Origin: Chlamydoabsidia padenii
Lineage: Eukaryota > Mucoromycota > Mucoromycetes > Mucorales > Cunninghamellaceae
Reading direction: 5' to 3'
Assembly: GCA_025330725.1 (NCBI GenBank)
Contig: JAIWND010000010.1
Location: 310,001-374,000 of the forward strand
Length of the DNA stretch: 64,000 bases
The notes beneath the pieces are model-generated. The model was not told the DNA's origin, did no database searches, and saw only the letters and a list, made by a program, of their open reading frames with translations. Of the stretch, positions 11,477-21,383 are shown in pieces. A program made the position numbers and the translations under genes. Numbering within the stretch: the stretch's first letter is position 1; each line of letters starts with the position of its first letter.

Positions 11477-12910
11477 AATTATTGTTGTTTTTGCTGTTAC
11501 TGTAGATGGATTCCAATATAAAGTGTATATGAGTGTTCCAAATCCCACTTTTTCAAAGAGTTTCACCAAAGATTAATAAAACAAGTGATAATAGGATAAA
11601 GTACGAAACAAAATACAAAAGAGAAACAAAGAGAAGGAAAGAAGAAAAAAAAAAAAAGAGGGATAAAAATATAAGATTCAATTCCCGCTCATATGAAAAT
11701 GAACGAATCGCAAGTGAGGCCGATTTCCATATCGTAAAAAGTGTACCTTTCTCCGTTAATGACGTCAACGAATCAGTCTCTTTTCTTTCCTTCTAGTTTG
11801 AAAAAGACAAGTTTAGAATAAAATAGCTATTTATATTATCTAGTACGTAACTGCTCTTTGGGGGAATACAGGGATCCTTGTGAAGGTTTATCTGAGGGCC
11901 CTTTTTTAATCGGGGTTTAAATTAATTTTTGACTCAACCAAGCTTTTCCCCCTTTTTTCTTCTTCTTCCCCTTTAACTATAGCTCATGGTTAAATGCCAA
12001 TTGTTCTCGAACAAATTGGACCTTTTACTATAGGTATTGTCTTGTGGTTTTGAAACTTAAAAGATACAGTCTAGTTTTGTCATACGCAAGTTGGAATACT
12101 CACACGCTTTAGTAGATGCTCACAAGAACCAAGTTGATCAAGATGGAAGGATGGATGGAAGGAAACCTGTGGATACAGGCTGGGGTAAGTTTGACTCAGA
12201 AAAGGGACATACAATTAAGATTTAGCTTGGATACAACCATGAAATTATACTGACTTAATCTGACTTTATATATCTCTTTTTAGATTGACTTGAAGGATCA
12301 AGGCGTTACGATGGTAACGGTGGGGGGGGGAGTCTCTTATGTGATGTGATCTAATGTTGATCCAGGTACACTGCTGATATGAGTATTTGTTTTATCTGTT
12401 TGATGAAAAGTAGGCTGATATCATACTCTCTTTTTTATTTAACTTGGAAACACCCACCTGAAAAACTCACTGACTCCACGTGGCCAATCATATTCATCCA
12501 TACACCCAAAGACCCATAGTAACCACATGATAGTGACCTTTACACTCCACCTTGACATGCCCCCTCCCTTTCTTTTATATAGATATATATTATACATTAA
12601 TAAAGAATCATCCTTTTTGGGATTATTGTGAAACAGAAAGGCGTACCATATATGTAAAGGACTTTAGTATGGGAAAATCGGATTGTGTAGAAAAGAAGGG
12701 GGAAAAGGTTCTTTGCCAGAACTTTGACGTTGATCAGAGCGGGTCGCACAGAAAAAGGTACAAGAACTTTTTTTTTTTTTTTTTTTCTGGACTGATACAT
12801 TTAAAAGGGCGCTCATGCGCTTTTTTTTTATTTTTCTTTCCTTCTTTCTTTTTTTTTTTTTTTTTTTTTTTCTTTGCCCCTCCTCCCTCTGATATTCATC
12901 ACTTATTATA
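11477..12910. other. Intergenic, divergent promoters (Whi3-like / GATA)
   Basis: No supported gene in about 1.4 kb. A CGGGGTTTAAA element lies near 11907-11918. The 12760-12895 stretch is dominated by T tracts just before the GATA-factor ATG, the usual promoter texture in this window. Confidence 0.5.
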
Positions 12911-14187
12911 ATGGCACCTCTTGTATTAAAGCTACACACCAATTTATTCGACGACTTGACCATAGATCCTGATGAACTTCATGATACTTGGCGTGTCTGC
13001 ACCAAAGCCAAGAAAGCTCTAGAACATGGTTCAAGATTAGAAAACATCTCATGGCGACGATGGTTTCTTCAAGTCCAAAAACAACAACAAAAGCAACCTT
13101 CTACAACAAAGCAAGACAACCAAGTGACTTCTTTGACTCTATTGGAACAGCAATACAAACGGAACCTACTTGCACAACAAAAGAAACAATGTGAACGAAT
13201 TTTACAGGCCACAGCGACTAAACCGGCTGATTTTGTCGATAATCAATACCAACCACCACCGATTTCCACTGCTTCATCCACCTGTAGCAGTAGTAATAGC
13301 AGCGATATACTCACCACTTTGGATGAAGACACTTGTTTATTGGATCCTTATAAAATGTCATCAACTAGTACATTTGACGATGACATGATCGCAACTTACA
13401 CCATTCATCCTGCTATGTATGTGGCTTCTGACGAACCATCTTTTGTACAACAACACAATTCCATTTGCTTTCAGCAGCCTATGCATACTTTACCAACATT
13501 TGATAATACAACAGCATCATCTTCATCAACACTTGCATCATATCTTACAACAAAGCATTATCATCATCATCAGCATCATCATGAACAAAACAATAACATT
13601 AAAATCAAGAAGAAACCTAAAAAGTACCGCGTGCGTTGCCCATTACCTGTTGTCCATACTGATGGTAATAGTAAATCCGTATGTGATGATTGTGGTACCA
13701 GCTCAACTCCTTTATGGCGACGTTATCAGAACAAGAATCTTTGTAATGCATGTGGACTCTAGTAAGTGGGTAGGAAAAAAGAAAAAAAGAAGAAGGTAGG
13801 GGTTGGTTATCCTGTTTTTTGTTTACTCACTTTTATCTCTCTAGTTGGAAACTACATAATCTACCTAGACCTATCCACTTGATTCCTTCTACCAACAACA
13901 CTAGTGTCACTCATCAAGAAGAATCCAACAATCAAATACCTCAATGTACTAATTGTGGAACAATGACAACACCCCTTTGGCGACGAAACGAAATCGATGG
14001 ATCTCCTCTTTGTAATGCATGTGGTTTATAGTATGTAATACACCCCCTCGTCTCTCTTTCTCTCTCTCTCTAACCAACTTTTTTTTTTTTTTTTTTTTTT
14101 TGCTCTTATAGTGCCAAGCTCCATCAAGAAACAAGACCGTTATCCATGAAAACAAACGTTATCAAGAAACGTCAAAGGCTCTCTTAA
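12911..14187 (+). CDS. GATA-type transcription factor with AREA-N (DUF1752) motif and two zinc fingers
   Basis: Predicted 370 aa from exons 12911-13761, 13845-14030 and 14112-14187. Residues about 15-48 match the fungal AREA N-terminal motif ([20 protein letters not shown]). A Ser/Gln/His-rich middle is followed by finger 1 (about 259-282) and finger 2 (about 318-345). Both fingers are interrupted by introns at the identical position, after CNACGL. The loop between cysteine pairs is 16 residues in finger 1 ([12 protein letters not shown]) and 18 in finger 2 ([14 protein letters not shown]); 17-18 is usual. The cysteine-rich block that separates the fingers in siderophore repressors (SRE/SreA) is absent. 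It is probably a nitrogen- or metabolism-related regulator, but the exact pathway cannot be read from sequence. Confidence 0.9.
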
Positions 14188-14780
14188 ATTAGGTTTATAG
14201 TTCGTTACATCATCATCTCTTCTTCTCTTGTAATAAATAAAAATAACTTTTTGGTCTTACATGATTTCTGCATTCAATGTGGGGCATCGGCGGGGTTTTA
14301 AAATACACAGAAAAATGGATTCCCTGGACTCACATATAAGAATTACTGGAGGGAGGGGTGGAGAAATAAAAAGCAATAGGATAGGCTGGTGTTACTTTTC
14401 TTATACTGGCTACGTAGTAATCAAAAGTAATAGGTCTGAGTGTAAAAGGTATTAAAAAAAAATGGAGATCGGGGAAAGTGTAACTATTGTATCATGGTCT
14501 CACAATGTTATCATTTTGTTTTAAATCCATATCATATGTTATGAAGGGGAAGAAAAAAAAGAAGGAGGATTAAACACTTTTCCTTATCTCTTTCCACCTG
14601 ATACAATAATGTATTGTCAGCATCTCTAAAGGATTAATACTTGAGCCGAATCTTTAGTGATTATTGATGATTCAGGAGTTTTTATTATAGCGCCGATTGA
14701 AAAAAACATCGGGTTTAAATAAAGATCGATCCCCCCATCAAATCGAACATTTTCTTCGCTTTAATCTAACAACAATAAAC
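14188..14780. other. Intergenic, promoter of thioesterase-like gene
   Basis: No gene seen. Two copies of the CGG element are present: 14287-14302 (TCGGCGGGGTTTTAAAA) and 14709-14720 (TCGGGTTTAAAT). The second lies about 60-70 bp upstream of the next ATG. Confidence 0.5.
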
Positions 14781-15903
14781 ATGGAACTAACCCGATCAGC
14801 ACAACTTTTTGATTTTGACAGAGGAACAAATACTGTTTATCTTGGTCAAACTAAAGAAGGATCTTATATTTACTCTGGACAAGCTTACAAGGTAAAAAAA
14901 AAAAAAAGTTGGTCATTTAACTAATGTCAATCATACTGATCTGATCTTTCTTCAATAGGAATTTGCTATCGGTGAAGTCCCCAATGTAAGTAGAATCGAT
15001 ACAAGAATAAGGGAAAACAAAAAGCTAATTATTTATTGAATAGGGTGGCTATGTCCTCTCCGTCTTGTTTGACGCTGTGCTCCGACTCTACTCTGAACGC
15101 TACCAAGTCGACCCTATCGCCCTGAATGCCTTCTTTTTACGCAAAACCGAAATCAAAGGTGTGGTGATAGAAATCCAAGATGTCAAAAAGACCGGTAAAG
15201 GCTACTGTGTGACCAAAGCGGTACTGAAACAACACAAGACGAACGCAGGACAAATACACACCTTGACCGATTACCATCCTCAAGATTATGTCGACAAGGT
15301 GCTGGGGATCTTTACCATGGGCAACATGAACAACGAACAAGGTGTCTCTGCCACTCACGACGATAGACCTCAACCACCCAACGAACAAGACTTGAGAGAA
15401 TTCGACTTTACGTTTATGCGCGACTTGGTGGAAATGACCGCGGATAGTCAACCTGATCCCAACCAAGTGTTGCCTATGGAAGTACACCAAACTAGCCGAT
15501 TCAAGGATCAGCGCCCGATTGATGCCAAATCCATGCCGTTCTGGTGCGACATGTTCTTGTCCCCGCCAAACATGTTGGGTCCTCAGGTGTTTGGTGAAAA
15601 TAATCGACTTTGGTGTGCAACCATGCAGATGGAAATCCAATTCAAGCAGAAATGTCCGGTGGGATTGCAAAAGGTCTTGTCAAGCTTTGTCACTCATACT
15701 TTGAAAAACAGTCGGTTTGATATTGATGGTTGGATCTGGGATGAACAAGGTGAACTATTGGCCACAACTAGGTAAATTGTGATAAGAGAGAGGATTGATA
15801 GTAGTAACTGACTCTTTTTTTTTAAATTTTTTTTTATGTATGTAATAGACATCAATGCTTATGTTTACCTTGGGAACGAAATACCCCCTCATCAAAGCTA
15901 TAG
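14781..15903 (+). CDS. Thioesterase-like (double hot-dog, acyl-CoA thioesterase superfamily) protein
   Basis: Predicted 306 aa from exons 14781-14891, 14959-14985, 15044-15771 and 15849-15903. The fold order matches TesB/TE-II-like double hot-dog proteins. An N-terminal module starts at 'GQAYKEFAIGEVPNGGYVLSVL', whose GGY-LS helix entry is typical. The C-terminal module carries 'MPFWCDMF' and 'LWCATMQMEIQF'. Such proteins hydrolyse acyl-CoA thioesters or are inactive relatives. No catalytic triad could be assigned with confidence. It lies upstream of the taspase gene in the same orientation, with no functional link implied. Confidence 0.75.
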
Positions 15904-15984
15904 AACTATAATCCTTACATAGACTTTATTCCATATATATACACTATCCATCTCCATTGTAATAAAATCCTCACTTCATCATTT

Positions 15985-15997
15985 TTTAAATCCCGAC
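15985..15997. promoter_or_regulatory. Recurrent element TTTAAATCCCGAC
   Basis: A copy of the window-wide element 44 bp upstream of the taspase ATG, between a TATA-less AT-rich stretch and a CT-rich leader. It is one of the clearest promoter-proximal copies. Confidence 0.45.
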
Positions 15998-16040
15998 TTT
16001 AATCTGTCTCTCTTTTACTTTCTCTCTTCCATTAGTTGAC

Positions 16041-17738
16041 ATGCCTACTGATTCACCTTGTTTCATAGCTGTCCATGTTGGAGCAGGTAAATCCTTCCAC
16101 GTCTTTATCCACTTGTCATAATTATCTTCTCTTGTATACATATAGGTCGCTTGTCAGGGAAAAAGGAAAACAAGTATCGGACTGCGTGTGCAAGGTAAAT
16201 CATTCCAACTTTTTATTTGCCCTATACTTACCATTCTTCTTTATACATATATATAGAGCCTGTGAAAAAGCCATGGTCCTATTAAAAGAAGGCTCTTCTG
16301 CAGTAGATGCAGCAGCTCTAGCCATCTCGATCTTGGAGGTAAACCATAATGATCTCTCTCTCTCTCTCTCTCTCTCTCTAACTAATCCCGCTTTATTTAA
16401 ATGGATCAGGACGACCCTATTACTAATGCAGGCTATGGCTCGAATCTAACACTTGAAGGCACAGTGGAATGTGATGGGTGTTTGATGGATGGTCAAACTA
16501 CACAGGTGGGTGCGGTGGGTGCGGTTCCTGGTGTGAAAAACCCTATTGACGTTTGTCGGCGGATGATACAAGAAAACAACCAAGGTCTCCTATCTTTAGG
16601 TCGGATACCACCCATGTAAGTAATATTAATAATAATAAAAGGGTACCATGTTGATAGATGGAACTCACTCTTTTATTATACAAATAGATTTCTTTGTGGA
16701 TTAGGCGCAAAGGAATGGGCTCGAAAACATGGAGCAACCATTGTACCTGAAAATGACATGATTGAAGGTAAACTTTATTATATGCAATTCCCATGATAGA
16801 CTCACACTTTTATATTTTATTTTATATTTTAGAAAATGCTCTTAATACCTTTGTGACTCATAGGATGATGCTTCACGAGACCGACAAGGTGGATTTGGGT
16901 CACGATACAGTTGGTGCGATTTGTGTGGATTGGCAAGGAAATCTCGCCTCAGGGGTCAGCAGTGGTGGGATCTCATTAAAGTCTCCAGGCAGGGTGGGGG
17001 AGGTAACAACAACCATTTTTCTCTCTCTCTCTCTCAATCTTACTTGGATCATTTTTTAAAAAAGTAGGCGGCTTTGTATGGCAGTGGTTGTTGGGCTCAA
17101 AATCAATCCAATTCGACAGCAGGAGTTGCTTGTAGTGTATCTGGTACCGGGGAACAAATCATGCGAAGTCGATTGACTATGAAATACATGGACAGACTAC
17201 AACAACAAGATCAAGATATACAACATGTTTTGGCACATACCCTCAAGATGGACTTTTTAGGTAAAACAAATAGTGGGAGAAAATACAGTGACTTGTCAAC
17301 TTTTTTTTTTTATTTTTTTATTTTTTTTTAAATATACATAGAATCACCATTTTTAACCATGTATGAAGACAAATCGGTAGGACTTATCGCTTTGCGTCAG
17401 ACCGAACGTAAGTAGTTGATGATGACTTTGTGAAGGTGATAAATCAAATCCACTTTTTCTCTTTTCATTTATAGGCATCGAATTCTGGTATGGACATGTC
17501 ACCGAAAGCATGGTAAAAGGAAAAAAAAAAAAAAAAAAAAAAAAAGCGAACAAGTATCAGTAACGTCGGGTTTGGTTTATACAGGGAATTGGGTATATGT
17601 CTTCCAATGCGAACAAACCAAAGGTAATATGATGAAACATGGTCAAATTATCTCTCTTATACTGCTCTTAAATAGACATTCATATCAAGAAAACCAGAAA
17701 ACGAATCTCTCTTGACCTCAGGTTTTCTCATCTGCTGA
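16041..17738 (+). CDS. TASP1-like: Taspase-1-like threonine aspartase (Ntn-hydrolase, asparaginase-2 family)
   Basis: Predicted 343 aa from eleven exons: 16041-16086, 16146-16194, 16257-16338, 16410-16615, 16688-16767, 16833-17002, 17068-17260, 17342-17407, 17475-17512, 17585-17623, 17676-17738. Family landmarks are HVGAG near the N-terminus, AGYGSNLT, and the autoprocessing site [11 protein letters not shown]. There Asp179-Thr180 should be cleaved, so that Thr180 becomes the N-terminal nucleophile of the beta subunit. '[24 protein letters not shown]' and '[11 protein letters not shown]' follow the family pattern. The protein is shorter than animal taspase (about 420 aa). Taspases cut after Asp in specific nuclear regulators; the fungal substrate is unknown. 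Confidence 0.9.
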
Positions 17739-17840
17739 ACATTGTCTTGGTTGGTGTAGTTATAGTTATTCCCTTCTTTTATATATTTACTATTTAATAA
17801 ACATACTAGTCGTAGCGCTTTTACCGACATTTATAATTGA

Positions 17841-17992
17841 TTAATCATTTGGACTTTTTTTAATCCAGTTTATTTGTATTACTTGTACACCTTGGATCAC
17901 AAAACGTGGCCGCGCATGAATGAACCCCAACGCATAATTTAGACATGTGATAATCAGGGCACAAACATCGGCACTTGAAAACCAACGATCGC
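17841..17992 (-). pseudogene. Possible orphan exon resembling a glutathione S-transferase C-terminal fragment
   Basis: Between convergent taspase and FAT1 genes, the minus strand has a CAG acceptor at 17993-17995 followed by an open frame of about 50 codons. It reads GDRWFSSADVCALI, then YALGFIHARPRF. This resembles the GST C-terminal signature (G-D-R-F-S-x-A-D-V and R-P-x-F). No partner exons are seen upstream, and the frame has an extra residue within the motif. It could be a GST relic or chance. Confidence 0.25.
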
Positions 17993-18114
17993 CTGTCAAA
18001 AAAAAAAAAAAAAAAAAAGTTACAAAGATGTCATAAAAGTAGACATGTGTTTTTATTAAGCATGTAAAAAATGGGGAAGATCTAGTAACTAGTAAATAAT
18101 AATAAAATATACAA

Positions 18115-20689
18115 CTACAGTTTAATTTTGCCCTCGTCAATAGATTTCAGATCATCCATGGTAAAGGGTACATAGGTATCACCACGGAGCCAGTACATGG
18201 GATGTTCCTTTGGGACCTTTTCCAAGTCAATACCTTGATTTCTATATTCTACTTTTTGTACCTTGAAGGTACCAGTGAGTTCCATGGCGGGCACAATACG
18301 GATAAAGACCGGGATGGCGTACTTTGGCAGTTTGCGAGACAAGTAGCTGTACAAGTCCTTAAAATCAAGCTCCTTTCCTGGTTGAAGCGTAACGGCAGAC
18401 ACACCCACCCGACCATCATGATGCGGCACCAAAGCCCCATAGACATTTGCTTCCATGATCCCAGGATAAAGCCCCACAGCCTGAGCCACTTCGGTGGTAG
18501 CGACATTTTCAGATTTCCAACGGAAAGTATCACCGACCCGATCACCAAAGTAAAAGAAGCCATCCGAATCCAATTTCAACAGATCACCACTGCGAAAGTA
18601 AGCATCGTCCTTTTCAAACGCATTCTTGAGAATCTTTTTATTCGTCGCCTCCTTGTTCTTGTAATAACCATCGAATTGAAGAGCATTGTCGGGATCCATA
18701 CGCACCACCAATTCGCCTTGTTCACCAAATCGACATTCCACACAGTGTCCATTTTTTTGTCGGATAGGTTCTTCGGTGATAGGGTCGATCTTGATCAATT
18801 TGAGTTCGCGTCGGAAGGCACGGAAGAGGTATCCACGATGACCAACTGCGCCAGCACCGAAATGACCCGTGTTGACGTTGAAGAGACTGGTAGGCGCTTC
18901 GGTTGCCGCATAGAATTCACAGATGTGAGGAATGCAAAATCGGTCACGGAATCGATTCCATACGTCAGGTCGCATACCGTTTCCATATACTAGGCGGACT
19001 TTGTGGTTGCGTTCTTCAGGGTGTGTTGGTTGACTGAGCAAGTAGCGGCAAAATTCCCCAATATACTAAAATATATATATATATATTTATTAAGCATCAT
19101 GTCCATCCAAGTGATCCCTCCTTTACTTACCGTGAAGATAGTGACCTTGTAATCAACACAATCATTCCAGAATCGACGTGCAGAGAATTTGCGACCGAGG
19201 ACAATGGCACCACCCGATTGTAATGTCACGGAGCATGACACAATCACTACCAATAGAGAATGTTCATTATTAGACCACTAGATTAGTTTGTTTGTTATTA
19301 TAAATAAACTTACGTCCAGAGCTATGGTACAGAGGCAAGACACAGTAGACACGATCATCTTTAGTGACGCCAGTGACACCAGAATACATAAGCATTGCAA
19401 CTATAAAGAGATACAATAAGCATTACATCCTTCAAGAGAGGAAATGCATATATATTTGACTTACAGTTAACCCGAGAATGTTGACTAATAGCAGCTTTTG
19501 GCATCCCAGTAGTACCACTAAATAATACCCCCCCATACATACCCCCGGAAAAAAAACTAGTAAGTACACCACATGTAAACTATTACCCCCCCTTCTTTTT
19601 TTTTTTTTTTACCTTACCTTGTATAAATCAAGAATGCTGCATCAGAGTTTCCAACACCTTTGAGATATTTTTCATCAGTGTCACGGTCAGAATAAGCTTG
19701 AAGAATCTTGGGAGTGAGGGCAGGGCACAAGGCTACACTGATTTCAGTGGTTTCGGTTGCTTCACCATAAGCATAGAATTGTACATTGTTAGTACGGTCA
19801 GTGATAGTCGCTACTTGTTGTTCATACACAGGGTCAAAGAGGAAGATCTTGGCTTCGGCAATATTGATACAGTGGAGAAGAGCATCGTCCGCCAGATTAT
19901 TGTTGATCAAGGAAGGTACAGCACCGATCTTGCTAATTGCCAATAAAGAGATGAAGAAGGTAGGATGATTTTGGTGCATCATACAAACGATATCTAATTG
20001 ATAAGAATAAGTGAGTACAACCCTGAGATGGTTCAAGTTTCTTTTCTTTTCATTACCTTTGGGTTTAACATTTTGAGCCAGGAGCCAGTGAGCCTAATGG
20101 TAAAAAAAAAAAATGCCCATCAGTACTTTGTATTTTCAAGAAACCCCATCCCAGTTGTGTTGGATTAAAATAGTATGCATTACCAATCTGTTTGAGGCTT
20201 TGACGGAAGAATGAAGAAGAGGTTTGTCAGTCGAATTAATTCCAATAAGGGAAAAAAATGCCCGTGCCATTCCGTCTCCCGCTATTTTTTCAAATCCCGC
20301 CCACCTTACCTTTTTCCAACTGTCGAAAAGTATAGGATTTGCCTTCAAAATAGACATACACTCGATTAGGATCAGCCTTGGCTCTTTCTCTGAACCGATA
20401 ATAATAATGGAGTTTATCTTGATAAGTCCAAAGCTTATGACTAGATAGAAGAATTAAAAGGTGAGTCGAATTTTAAGGGAGTGAATGGTTGCTTACTAGA
20501 CCATAGCAGCGGCTCCTGCCTTGATTTGATGGAAATCTCGACCAAGCAAAAGGCGAGAATCCACATACATGCTGCCAATAAAACTACCAACACCAGCAGC
20601 AGCTATAGGTAATAATGAATCTATAAAAAAGGTGAAAGGTATGAGTGACAATACAGTTGGGGCACATATAGTCTATTACTTGTAACCAT
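18115..20689 (-). CDS. FAT1-like: FAT1/FATP-type very-long-chain fatty acyl-CoA synthetase and transporter
   Basis: Predicted 632 aa from ten exons: 20689-20680, 20620-20497, 20440-20310, 20197-20184, 20093-20057, 19993-19618, 19517-19465, 19400-19314, 19246-19131, 19065-18115. An N-terminal hydrophobic segment lies at about 5-23. The AMP-binding P-loop YTSGTTGMPKAAISQHSR is at about 228-245, split by an intron. YAATE is at 368-372 and the FATP/VLACS signature DRVGDTFRWKSENVAT at 491-506. The family couples fatty-acid uptake to CoA activation at the ER, lipid-droplet or peroxisome membrane. The first coding exon is 10 nt and the fourth only 14 nt. Intron 3 contains a CGGGATTTGAAA element. Confidence 0.92.
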
Positions 20690-21383
20690 TTTTTAATCGT
20701 TGAGAAATGATAAAGTGAAAGAGAAGAGAATGGGAAAATGAAAAAATACTCAACCCCTTTTTGCTTTCAAATTTTTCAAACCCCGATCATAAAAAATGGG
20801 GTTCAGCATCGTACCTTCACATGGCTCAATTATCACTTTCAAATTGAATGCTCCACTACCAATAGCCTATTTTGTATCAATTCGTTTTATCAATCATTGC
20901 TAAAGAAAGTGAAAAAGATGAGATAGTGCAAACTTGTCTTGATATGTCATTTTTGGATCCTCTCCTTCCATCCTTCCCCTTCCCTATAATAAATGGATCT
21001 AAGATTTCATGGGATCTTTTCTCGCCAACCCAAAAGGAAAACCCATAAAGAAGTTGGCAGAGCTGACAACCTTGAGATCTAAAAACCATTCAACACTCAT
21101 ATATGTTTCCACACTCCGAAAATGAAGTATGTAATTAGTGCAAGTTGACGATCGGTTGCATGAATGATTAAAATCGGCGTTTGAATTTTTCTTGAAAGTA
21201 GCACTGATAATAAGACCAACAAGTAATAACATCCTACAATGTGAACAAACACGAAACAATACATCCTTGAATGACATTTGTCCCTGTTTAATCATTTTTT
21301 ATTTATTTAGAATGATAAACATATAACACTACAAGTGTAATACTAAACTATAAGATGTACAAAGTAAACAATAAAATAGAGGA
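20690..21383. other. Intergenic, promoter of FAT1-like gene
   Basis: Two copies of the recurrent element lie upstream of the FAT1-like start: 20773-20787 (TTTTCAAACCCCGAT) and 21173-21188 (ATCGGCGTTTGAATTT). Minus-strand ORFs of 70-98 codons overlap the second element and lack homology features, so they are not called. Confidence 0.5.

Noticed and set aside
12552..12911. 119-codon ORF rich in Phe before the GATA factor
   Set aside because: It is created by T tracts of the promoter and leader; poly-Phe frames of this type appear at every T-rich leader in the window.
15137..15670. 177-codon minus-strand ORF
   Set aside because: Antisense to the long exon of the thioesterase-like gene, with no domain features.
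18202..18993. 263-codon plus-strand ORF
   Set aside because: It lies wholly antisense to the last exon of the FAT1-like gene, whose frame carries the VLACS signature. The antisense frame shows no motif and is a codon-bias shadow.
20999..21295. 98-codon minus-strand ORF (MIKQGQMSFKD...)
   Set aside because: It overlaps a copy of the recurrent promoter element, shows no conserved features and lies in the FAT1-like upstream region.
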